Positions 56,740 through 64,000 of a stretch of 64,000 nucleotides of DNA are shown here, one piece after another. The notes below the pieces were generated by a model that worked only from the letters and a program-made list of their open reading frames with translations, had not been told where the DNA came from and searched no databases. Position numbers and translations under genes: made by a program. How positions within the stretch are numbered: the first letter of the stretch is position 1; each line of letters begins with the position of its first letter. The stretch is from Polyangiaceae bacterium (GTDB lineage Bacteria; Myxococcota_A; Polyangia; Polyangiales; Polyangiaceae): assembly GCA_025936115.1 (NCBI GenBank), contig JAICTZ010000010.1:124001-188000 (forward strand), read 5' to 3'.

Positions 56740-58596
56740 ATGCTCCGTCGACACTTTCCTTCGTTCCTCGCGCTCTCGTTCGCCTCGACGACGATCCTGG
56801 CCGTCGGTGCCTGCTCGACGAGCTCGCCGCAGGAGGGGCGCGGTGGCGCAGGGTTCGACTCGGGGGGCTTCGCCACGGGCAGCGCGGGCACGTCACCGGC
56901 TTCGGGCCGCGGCGGCGCGGGCGGCTCTGCGGCCGCGGCGGGCGGCGGAGGTTCGGAACACGGCGGCACGGCGGGGGTGAGCGGTGGCTCGGGTGTGGGC
57001 GGCGCCATGGCGAGTGGGGGCCTCGGGGCGGCGGGTGCGGGCGGCGCGGGCAGAGGCGGCGGTGTCTCCGCTGCGGGCGGCATGACGAACGGCGGCGGCT
57101 CGGCGGCGGGAGGGCGTCCGAGCGGCGGCGGGGCTGGCGCAGCACGCGGCGGCACGACGAGCACGGCAGGCATGAGTGGCATGGGCGCGATCGGCGGCGC
57201 CGGGGATCCAATGGACAACCCACCTCCTCCACTCACGGGCACGACGGCGAGCGTGTCGATCAAGGTCACTCGCGGCACGACGATCAGCAAGGTTTCACCC
57301 GGCACCGCCGGCTTCAGCTTCGAAAAATCGCACCTGAGCGACGGCTTCTTCACGGGCACGCACGCGCCGCTCATCGCCATGTTCAAGCTGCTCGGCCCGG
57401 GCGTCGTTCGCATCGGCGCCGACGACGTCAACAATTCGGTGTGGGTCCCGAGCGCCACGTTCGTCAAGCCAGGGACTACCTCACCGAACGTCGGGACGGC
57501 GGAGGTCGATGCACTCGCGGATTTCCTGAACGCCACGGGCTACAAAGCCATCTACGCCGTGAACATGCGCGGCTCTTCCACCCCCGACACCGCGGTAGCG
57601 GAGCTCACGTACGTGATTCCGAAGCTCGGCGCAAATCTCGCTGCCGTCGAGATCGGCAATGAGCTCAACCTCTACGGCATCTCCAACGCGCAGAGTATTT
57701 GGCACTCCTTCGCGCAGGCCATTCGCACGAAGTTTCCGGACACGCTCATCGCAGGTCCCGGAGATTTCGAAGACGTGAACTACTGCACGCAATTCGTGAG
57801 TGGTGAAAAGAGCCTGATCGACATCGTAACGCACCATTACTACCGCGGTCAGGCGGGCACGAGCACCGCGACACTCGCGAACCTCGTCAATCCCGACTCC
57901 GTCGTCACGAGCGGATCACAATCGCTCGCGAGCTCCGTCAAGACGAACGATATCCCGGGCGGTTTCCGCCTGGGCGAGGCGAACAGCTATTCGAGCCACG
58001 GGCAAGCCGGCATCAGCGACGCGCTCGTGTCGGCACTCTGGGGCATCGATTATATGCTGACCACGGCGCGCTACGGCTCGGTGGGCGTCAATTTCCACGG
58101 CGGCGGCCAAAACATGGACGGCAACAACTGTCCGAACGGCGTTTCATCGTGTGATCGGCCGTTTCGCTATTCGCCGCTCATCGAAGTCGATAGCCAGGTC
58201 ACGGCGGCCGCTCCCCTCTACTACGGTATGTTGCTCGTCTCGCAGCTTGGAGCCGGCGACATGCTCGGCACCACCCTCACGAATGCGAGCAACAAGAACC
58301 TGCGGGCCTACGCCGTCACACCCGCCGACGGCAGCACCAAGGTCGTGCTCGTGAATTTCGAGACGAGCACGGGCATCAATGCGACCATCGACGTCGGCGG
58401 CTCCGTCACGTCGGCGTCCGCCGTCTACTTGCGCGGGCCGTCCCTCACTTCCACGACCGGCGTCACCTTCGGCGAGGCTTCCGTCACGGCGGAAGGCAGC
58501 TGGGCGCCGAAGCCAGCCTTCACGCTGGCGCAATCTGGGACGACCGTCACCCTGCCGGTCCCATCCGCTTCTGCAGTGCTCGTCACCGTGCATTGA
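56740..58596 (+). CDS. secreted glycoside hydrolase, GH79-like
   Basis: A 618-residue lipoprotein with lipobox LAVGAC, a Gly/Ala/Ser linker of about 140 residues and a TIM-barrel-type hydrolase with a C-terminal beta domain. The motifs IGNEL (acid/base Glu 308) and RLGEANSYS (nucleophile Glu 413) and the openings GFSFEKSHLSD and VVRIGADDVN match family GH79 (beta-glucuronidase/heparanase-like). It would cleave uronic-acid-containing glycans outside the cell; the substrate is not known. ATG 56692 is an alternative start. Confidence 0.82.
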   Translation: MLRRHFPSFLALSFASTTILAVGACSTSSPQEGRGGAGFDSGGFATGSAGTSPASGRGGAGGSAAAAGGGGSEHGGTAGVSGGSGVGGAMASGGLGAAGAGGAGRGGGVSAAGGMTNGGGSAAGGRPSGGGAGAARGGTTSTAGMSGMGAIGGAGDPMDNPPPPLTGTTASVSIKVTRGTTISKVSPGTAGFSFEKSHLSDGFFTGTHAPLIAMFKLLGPGVVRIGADDVNNSVWVPSATFVKPGTTSPNVGTAEVDALADFLNATGYKAIYAVNMRGSSTPDTAVAELTYVIPKLGANLAAVEIGNELNLYGISNAQSIWHSFAQAIRTKFPDTLIAGPGDFEDVNYCTQFVSGEKSLIDIVTHHYYRGQAGTSTATLANLVNPDSVVTSGSQSLASSVKTNDIPGGFRLGEANSYSSHGQAGISDALVSALWGIDYMLTTARYGSVGVNFHGGGQNMDGNNCPNGVSSCDRPFRYSPLIEVDSQVTAAAPLYYGMLLVSQLGAGDMLGTTLTNASNKNLRAYAVTPADGSTKVVLVNFETSTGINATIDVGGSVTSASAVYLRGPSLTSTTGVTFGEASVTAEGSWAPKPAFTLAQSGTTVTLPVPSASAVLVTVH

Positions 58597-58635
58597 CGGC
58601 GAGCCGCGGGGCGCGGATCTTGCCTGACGAACGTC

Positions 58636-59025
58636 ATGGCGACGCTACACAAAGACATCTTCATCGAGGCGAGTCCCGACGGGATTTGGGACGCCGTCCG
58701 CGACATCGGCGCTCTGCACACGCGCCTGGTTCCTGGGTTCGTCCGCGACACGCACGTGGAAGGCCGAACGCGCGTGGTCACGTTCGCGAACGGCGCCGTG
58801 GTGCGCGAGCCGATCGTCTCCGTTGACGACGAACGTCGCCGCATGGCGTGGACCGCCGAGGGCGGCACCACGACGCACTACAACGCGGTGCTCGAGGTTC
58901 GTCGCGAAGGCGCGGGAAGCCGCGTCGTGTGGACGATTGACCTCCTGCCGGACGACCGAGCCGCACCCGTCGGAGCCATGCAGGACCTCGGCCTCGCCGC
59001 GATGAAGCGAGCGTTCGAGAAGTAA
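58636..59025 (+). CDS. SRPBCC-family protein
   Basis: A 129-residue polyketide-cyclase-like SRPBCC protein (LHKDIFIEASPDGIWDAVRDIGALHTRLVPGFV opening; SRVVWTIDLLPDD strand). A hydrophobic-ligand pocket is expected; the ligand is unknown. It lies 39 nt after the glycosidase and 45 nt before the LysR gene on the same strand. Confidence 0.88.
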   Translation: MATLHKDIFIEASPDGIWDAVRDIGALHTRLVPGFVRDTHVEGRTRVVTFANGAVVREPIVSVDDERRRMAWTAEGGTTTHYNAVLEVRREGAGSRVVWTIDLLPDDRAAPVGAMQDLGLAAMKRAFEK

Positions 59026-59070
59026 CGCATTCCCCAGGCGCTTCGGCATCGGGGATACTGCCGCTGCGCC

Positions 59071-60099
59071 ATGCAGCAAAGCTTCACGGTCCGGCACGGA
59101 GCGCTCGACGGAGTGGAGGCCTTTCTCGCCGTCGCGCGTCACGCCAGTTTCCGCAAGGGCGCGAACGCCATGGGCGTGACGCCTTCGGCGATCAGCCAAG
59201 CGGTGCGCACCCTCGAGACTCGCTTGGGCGTGGCACTCTTCGCCCGCACGACTCGCAGCGTCGGCTTGACCGAGGCCGGTCAACGTTTTCTCGCGCAGGC
59301 GGGCCCTGCGTTCGACGAGCTCGTGCTCGCGGCAGAAGTTGCCCGTGATCTCGGGCATCGGCCGTCCGGATTGCTGCGGCTCTCGGTGCCGCGCGGCGCG
59401 TTGCCGCGCATCATCCAGCCCGTCATCGCATCATTTTGCCGAGCCTATCCCGACGTCGAGCTCGAGATCGCCGCGAGCGAAGAAATGGTCGACCTCGCCG
59501 CGCGCGGGTTCGACGCGGGCATCCGCATGGGCCAATTCATCGAGGCCGACATGACGGCCATTCGGCTGACGCCGCCGTTCCGTCTGCTGATCGTCGGCGC
59601 GCCCGCCTACTTTGCCGCCGCGGGAAAACCGGTGAAGCCGGACGATCTGCGGCACCACGCGTGTCTGCGGATACGCCGCTCCTCGGGCGTCATCGCGCCC
59701 TGGCGACTCATGGAAAACGGTAATCCCATCGACGTCGTCGTGAAGGGGCCACTCATCGCCAACGAGTTTCCGACGCTGCTCGGCGCCGCGCGCGAGGGAC
59801 TCGGCCTGACGCAAGTCCCGGAGCCCATGGCGGAAGGTGCCATCGCCGCGGGCGAGCTCGTCGAGGTTTTGCCGGAGCTCGCGCCGACGACGCCTGGAGT
59901 TTTCCTCTATCACCCGGGCGCCAAGCAGGTGCTTCCGAAGCTCCGGGCTTTCATCGATCACATCAAGGCGTCCGGCGACTTCGCACTGGGGGCGCGCGAT
60001 GTCGCTCGAAAGCGCGGCGCGTCCCGCCCGCCGTCACTGCGCCGCGGCTCCGCGACGCATGAACGCGCGCCGGCGAAGGTGTCGCGCCGCAAGAAGTAA
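59071..60099 (+). CDS. LysR-family transcriptional regulator
   Basis: A 342-residue LysR regulator with N-terminal HTH (AFLAVARHASFRKGANAMGVTPSAISQAVRTLE) and a substrate-binding-like domain (about 95-305). The C-terminus has an extra Arg/Lys-rich tail of about 35 residues (ARKRGASRPPSLRRGS ... SRRKK). It converges on the NmrA-like gene, which it may control. Confidence 0.93.
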   Translation: MQQSFTVRHGALDGVEAFLAVARHASFRKGANAMGVTPSAISQAVRTLETRLGVALFARTTRSVGLTEAGQRFLAQAGPAFDELVLAAEVARDLGHRPSGLLRLSVPRGALPRIIQPVIASFCRAYPDVELEIAASEEMVDLAARGFDAGIRMGQFIEADMTAIRLTPPFRLLIVGAPAYFAAAGKPVKPDDLRHHACLRIRRSSGVIAPWRLMENGNPIDVVVKGPLIANEFPTLLGAAREGLGLTQVPEPMAEGAIAAGELVEVLPELAPTTPGVFLYHPGAKQVLPKLRAFIDHIKASGDFALGARDVARKRGASRPPSLRRGSATHERAPAKVSRRKK

Positions 60100-60117
60100 A
60101 CACCGTCGTGCTCGACC

Positions 60118-61251
60118 TCAGCTCGCGAGCGCGCCCTTGCGGCCGTCGGTTTGCTCGTTCGTCCGTGAGCCCGGCCGAAGCAGGTACAGCTCCGTAGCCG
60201 CCGCGTGGCGTCGCCATTCCTTGCTGTCTTGCGCGAGCTCTGGGGCCTGAATGCGCGGCAAGAGGTGCTCGTCCTCCCAGCGGTCGAAGTTCGGAGCCCG
60301 CGTCAGCACCATGCGCGCGAGAAACGCGAACGCTCCGAGCTTGGAACCCGCTCGCATCCCGGGGACGATCTGATCGGGATCGGCAAAGTACCGGCGAGCG
60401 ATGGACTCGAAGTCTTCCGACGGGCGCCCCGTGAGCTCCTCGACGTGGCCACTCGGCGCGCCGACGGCGAACGCCCCGCCGGCAAGCTCTTCGAGGTAGT
60501 GCCGCACGTTCGCGAGCTCGAACGGACTCGTTCCGGCCGCGGTTGCAGCTTTGAGGAATTGACGCATCGAAGAGGGCTTGTACGCCACCTTGCGACCGAG
60601 CGCGCGCGACATGGCGTCCGCTGCCTCGCCCGGCGTGATCAGTCGCGGACCCGTCGGGCGGTACGACTTTCCGGCGCGTCCCTCCGGGCGCGCCAGTACC
60701 GCGGCGGCGACGCGACCGATGTCTTCGTTCGAGGGCGGAGCGTTCTTGCCGTCGCCGAACGGAGCCGAGAGCATGCCGAAGTGAACGATCGCGGGCAGGC
60801 CGAGAAAGTACGTGAACGCGAAGAGGCCGGGGTTCACGTGAATCACGTCGACGGACGGCATCCAGCGTGACACCTGGTTTGCGATCCAGTGCTCGCGCGT
60901 GAGCGCCGCCGGGTGCGTCGGGTGCGGATTCCACCCACTCATCAACGCGACCACCTCGAGCTTCGCCTGCTCGGCTGCGATCGCGAACAGCATCGTGCCG
61001 TGAAGCAGGTTCGGACCGAACGGCGGGCAATGGTACGCGCGCTGTACGCCAGCGAGCGCACGCTCGAGATCGCGGTAATCGAAGAGATCGCCGACGAAAA
61101 TCTCCGCTCCGGCGCGGCGCAACCGCCCGGCACGCGCGTCGTCGCGCCGAACCATGGCGCGCACTCGAAATCCCTGAGCGAGGAGCTCGTGAACGGCTGC
61201 GGACGCAGTCCGCCCCGCAGCCGACGTGACGAGGATGGTGGGCTTGATCAT
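60118..61251 (-). CDS. NmrA-like NAD(P)-binding protein
   Basis: A 377-residue atypical short-chain dehydrogenase. The Rossmann start ILVTSAAGRTASAAVHELLAQGFRVRAMVR is at residues 5-34, followed by VGDLFDYRDLERALAGVQRAYHCPP and the VVALMSGWNPHP strand. There is no YxxxK catalytic pair, as in NmrA proteins, so it may be a reductase of low similarity or a redox sensor. ATG 61251 has GGAG seven nt upstream; ATG 61257 is too close to it. Confidence 0.86.
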   Translation of the reverse strand: MIKPTILVTSAAGRTASAAVHELLAQGFRVRAMVRRDDARAGRLRRAGAEIFVGDLFDYRDLERALAGVQRAYHCPPFGPNLLHGTMLFAIAAEQAKLEVVALMSGWNPHPTHPAALTREHWIANQVSRWMPSVDVIHVNPGLFAFTYFLGLPAIVHFGMLSAPFGDGKNAPPSNEDIGRVAAAVLARPEGRAGKSYRPTGPRLITPGEAADAMSRALGRKVAYKPSSMRQFLKAATAAGTSPFELANVRHYLEELAGGAFAVGAPSGHVEELTGRPSEDFESIARRYFADPDQIVPGMRAGSKLGAFAFLARMVLTRAPNFDRWEDEHLLPRIQAPELAQDSKEWRRHAAATELYLLRPGSRTNEQTDGRKGALAS

Positions 61252-61471
61252 GGGCATTCTCCGGATCGAGCGCCGGTCGAGCCGGCGTCTTTGATGGAGC
61301 CAACATGGGGCGTCCCACCGGGTTCCCGGAGTCGCGGCAATGCGCATGGCCCATGAAGTGCGGCTTCACAGTGCGCCAGAGGCACGCGCGGGGTCAGCCA
61401 CCGGTCGCCATCGATGATTGAACATCGGCGAGCCGGCGAGCTCCGCCCGTGCTACCGAGCGGCGCCGCTCG

Positions 61472-62335
61472 ATGCTTCAGTTTCTTCTGCTTTGCTTGCT
61501 CTGCCGATTTTTCTACACCCTGAACGACATCTTCACGGGGCAGCTGGCGCGAGAGCACGACCGGATCGAGCTGGCGGCGCTACGCGGCGTCTCGCTCGGT
61601 TTCAGCATGGCCCCGCTGCTCCTCTGGGTGCCGCGTTCAGCCTGGTCGAGTCTGCTCGCTGAACCGGCGCGACTCGGGGCCATCGTCGCGATCACGGCGA
61701 CCGCCAACGTCCTGCTCCTCCAAGCCGCGCGCTATTTGCCGTTCGGGCTGCGGGCGTCCGTCCTCATCGCCGGCGTCTCGCTCGGCAGCGTCCTTTTGGG
61801 CTGTTTGATGCTCGGGGAGAGACTGTCCGGCTCCGCCACGCTCTGGGGTTCGATGATCGTCCTCAGCGCCGTCTTGGCGGCGCCCGGCCAACACGCAAGC
61901 CACGAAATCCAACCCCGCTTGCTACGCGGAACACTGCTCACGCTCGCTGGAGCGAGTCTCTTGGCCGTGGTCGCCCTGCTCACGAAAGAACTCACCGAGC
62001 GCACCCACCCGCTGCTCGCCGCTTGGGCGTGGGAATTCGGCTCCGGCCTCATCCTGCTCCCCGTGCTGCTGCTGCGCCGCACACCGCGCATCGACGCCCG
62101 CTATTTCGCGCGCGTGGCGCTCGCCTCTTCGCCCACGGTGGTCGGCTCGAGCGCGTCCATGCTCGCGCTCGGTTCGGGACGGCTCGGCCTCTGGGGCGCG
62201 CTCGCGGGCACCCAGGTGCTCTTTACTGCAGTGTTCGGCGTGCTTTGGCACCGCGAGCTCATGGGCTTCCGGCGCTGGGCCTGCTTCGTAGCGGCGTCGG
62301 TCGGGATCGCGGGGCTCGCGTGGAGTCGCGGCTGA
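61472..62335 (+). CDS. EamA/DMT-family transporter
   Basis: A 287-residue membrane protein with about ten hydrophobic helices in two EamA halves (FFYTLNDIFTGQLAR ... LGCLMLGERLSGSATLWGSMIVL and ... ALAGTQVLFTAVFGVLWHRELMGFRRWACFVAASVGIAGL). The conserved Glu-Arg in LGERL and Arg-Glu in HREL are typical of DMT exporters. The substrate is unknown. A TTG at 61418 would give a longer form. Confidence 0.88.
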   Translation: MLQFLLLCLLCRFFYTLNDIFTGQLAREHDRIELAALRGVSLGFSMAPLLLWVPRSAWSSLLAEPARLGAIVAITATANVLLLQAARYLPFGLRASVLIAGVSLGSVLLGCLMLGERLSGSATLWGSMIVLSAVLAAPGQHASHEIQPRLLRGTLLTLAGASLLAVVALLTKELTERTHPLLAAWAWEFGSGLILLPVLLLRRTPRIDARYFARVALASSPTVVGSSASMLALGSGRLGLWGALAGTQVLFTAVFGVLWHRELMGFRRWACFVAASVGIAGLAWSRG

Positions 62336-62393
62336 TATTGTCCGTGCCCACGCATCGAGCTGCGGGGCAGCAGCGCTCAGCGGCGCGCTGAAG

Positions 62394-63296
62394 CTACGGC
62401 GCGCCGCACGCGAGCCACGTCAAAAGACGCAGGCGCTCCGCTTCCGGTAACGTGCGATCCTGCGGCATGGCGCCGGAGTCTACTTCCAAGCGAATCGCGT
62501 CCGCCTGGGTGCGCACGGCGGCGACGGTCGTGAACGTGGTGTCGTGGCGGTGGCACGTGCCGATGCACGTGTTCGCGAAAAAGCCGCTTCCGTAGCTGTC
62601 CCAGCTGTCACTGCAGTCGAGCATGGCGCTCGTCTTGCCGGTACCGCACACCGCATCCGAAGGCGTGCACGAGCGCAGCCCGACGCCGGCGAAGGGCTGC
62701 GTCGCCGTGCCGACCGGGGAAGCCGCGCCCCCTCCGCCCGGCGTCAGGCCGCCGCCGATGCTGATGAAATCGCACGTGCTCGTCGCCGTTCCCACGCTGC
62801 AGTCAGCATCGAGACTGCACGCCTTGCCGCAGCGCGGATTCAAACCACCCACGCAATAAGCACCTGCCGCGCAATCAGCCGAGGCAACGCACGGCGCACA
62901 ATAAAGTCCGTTCCCTGCGCCGACTGCGCCCGCAGCGCCACCTTTGCCTGCATTGCCGCTCGCGCCCGCCGCCCCAACCTGCCCGCCTGCCCCGTGTCCC
63001 GCGCCGCCGCCCGCACCTCCGCTCGCGCTCGTCGCGCCGGCATTGCCCCCAATGCCCGCGGCACCCGCAGCCGACGTTCCCGCTTGATTGAGCGCACCGC
63101 CGAGCCCGAACGCGCCCGCAGCAGCACCACCCGCGCCCGCTACGCTCGTCTCACCCGCTGCAGGACCGCCGGCCCCCGCTGAGTGCTCGCCGGCGCCGCC
63201 GCGGGTCACCTCGCGGCTCTCCCCCGAGCAGCCCGCGGCCGAGGCCAACAAAAGACCGATCAGAGTAACGGAAACGCACGGTCGAACCCGCTGCAC
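62394..63296 (-). CDS. lipoprotein with cytochrome-c-like end and CX3CH motif
   Basis: A 300-residue lipoprotein with lipobox ASAAGC, a Gly/Ala linker of about 100 residues, a Cys-rich middle (CAPCVASADCAAGAYCVGG) and a C-terminal segment FANTCIGTCHRHD ... SGAMPQDRTLPEAERLRLLTWLACG. The last part has the shape of myxobacterial cytochrome c-like tails (heme site, MP, WLACG), but the heme site is C244-x3-C248-H249 instead of CxxCH. The start is divergent from the DUF4215 gene at 63416. Confidence 0.82.
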   Translation of the reverse strand: MQRVRPCVSVTLIGLLLASAAGCSGESREVTRGGAGEHSAGAGGPAAGETSVAGAGGAAAGAFGLGGALNQAGTSAAGAAGIGGNAGATSASGGAGGGAGHGAGGQVGAAGASGNAGKGGAAGAVGAGNGLYCAPCVASADCAAGAYCVGGLNPRCGKACSLDADCSVGTATSTCDFISIGGGLTPGGGGAASPVGTATQPFAGVGLRSCTPSDAVCGTGKTSAMLDCSDSWDSYGSGFFANTCIGTCHRHDTTFTTVAAVRTQADAIRLEVDSGAMPQDRTLPEAERLRLLTWLACGAP

Positions 63297-63415
63297 GCAC
63301 AGAGAGTGAGCAAGGCATGTGCCGAAGATCGACGTTTCAACTCACGCGCGTTCTCACGTCGCCCGCTGGTTTGGCACACGTGGCACGGATCGATTTGTCG
63401 TGGATTCGGAGAGAA

Positions 63416-64000
63416 ATGTACCGTCGGGCAGCTATTGGAATTCTCGGTCTCGCGCTCCTTCACGTTTCTTGTAGCGGTGGGTCGAAGCCGTCGGCCGACC
63501 TCGGCGCGGGGGCGGTAACGGGCGGGAGCTCCGGAAGCGGAGGCACAGGCGGCAGTAGTCACGAGCCGGAAGGAACCGGAGGCGTTCCACTCACGCTTGG
63601 CGGCAACGGTGGCAGCGCCGGCAGCGCGATGGCAGGCGCCGGGACGTGCAGCGGCGACGATTGCGTCATCGGTTGCGGTAACGGCAAAATCGACCCGGGC
63701 CTCGACGAAGCGTGTGACGACGCGAACTCGGTGTCGGGCGACGGCTGCGCGGCTGACTGCAAGACGATCGAGCGCGACTACGGTTGCCTCGAGCCAGGCA
63801 TGCCGTGCGTCAGCTTCGTGCATTGCGGCGACGGCAAGCTAATGGGCATGGAGACGTGCGACGACGGCAATACCCGCGCGGGTGACGGCTGTTCGGAGCT
63901 CTGTGCTGCGGAGGACGGCTGGACCTGTTTTCAGGCTGGTTCAGCCTGCGTCCCGCTCTGCGGTGACGGGCGCTTGATCGGCTCGGAGCAATGCGATCCT
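63416..64000 (+). CDS. DUF4215-repeat lipoprotein (3' end outside window)
   Basis: The frame is open to the right edge; 195 codons are visible. ATG 63416 has GGAGAG just upstream, then a signal peptide and lipobox LLHVSC, a Gly/Ser linker and the start of a DUF4215 array: CGNGKIDPGLDEACDDAN, CGDGKLMGMETCDDGN and CGDGRLIGSEQCD. It is a relative of the gene at 7257. A surface or extracellular protein is expected. Confidence 0.88.
   Translation, partial: MYRRAAIGILGLALLHVSCSGGSKPSADLGAGAVTGGSSGSGGTGGSSHEPEGTGGVPLTLGGNGGSAGSAMAGAGTCSGDDCVIGCGNGKIDPGLDEACDDANSVSGDGCAADCKTIERDYGCLEPGMPCVSFVHCGDGKLMGMETCDDGNTRAGDGCSELCAAEDGWTCFQAGSACVPLCGDGRLIGSEQCDP

Overview
The window is high-GC, gene-dense bacterial chromosome that looks like Myxococcota, most likely Polyangia. 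This is an inference from gene content. There are many lipoproteins whose lipobox is followed by long Gly/Ala/Ser-rich linkers, DUF4215-type Cys-rich repeats with a fibro-slime domain, a MYXO-CTERM-like tail on a GDSL esterase, two Ser/Thr protein kinases, FHA and hybrid-kinase regulators, and a caspase-like peptidase. I see no rRNA, tRNA, CRISPR array, insertion sequence or prophage; the region reads as ordinary chromosome rich in accessory surface and signalling genes.

Layout. 1-2048: the end of an M16 peptidase gene and its degenerate partner. 2076-9458 (minus): monomeric isocitrate dehydrogenase, a frameshifted beta-propeller lipoprotein, a METTL25-like methyltransferase and a large DUF4215/fibro-slime lipoprotein. 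9633-12406 (plus): a possible small membrane protein, then a TPR-methyltransferase translationally coupled to a protein with a decayed Fic-like motif. 12410-15929: an OmpA/DUF4398 pair, a response regulator and a divergent hybrid kinase. 15945-21080: glycosyltransferase, inositol-phosphatase-like enzyme, DUF2845 protein, SPFH protein and MgtE. 21321-23593: two ArsR-SRPBCC modules facing each other around a RibD/DHFR-like gene, each with a visible candidate operator. 23739-28439: GDSL esterase, then a kinase / TPR-PEGA / lectin-lipoprotein operon. 28482-35274: SNF2 helicase with a SWIM protein, a Cys-rich lipoprotein, a cysteine-free DksA relative and an ABC-F ATPase. 35462-41823: lipoprotein, DoxX with an outer-membrane-protein remnant behind it, LysR, then a second kinase / TPR / lipoprotein operon. 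41841-50048 (minus): an FHA-pseudoAAA-Fis regulator, a 1352-residue CheB-CheR-PAS-kinase-receiver protein, a secreted lipoprotein and an ECF sigma factor. 50079-55721 (minus): a four-gene unit of ECF sigma, anti-sigma-like protein, caspase and giant lipoprotein joined by 4-nt overlaps. 55907-64000: lipoproteins, a GH79-like glycosidase, SRPBCC, LysR, NmrA-like reductase, EamA transporter, a lipoprotein with an unusual CX3CH motif, and the start of another DUF4215 lipoprotein.

The best candidates for poorly described systems are the coupled sigma/anti-sigma/caspase/lipoprotein operon, the twice-occurring kinase/TPR/lipoprotein cassette, and the methyltransferase/Fic-like pair. All functional statements are from reading the sequence; no database search was run.
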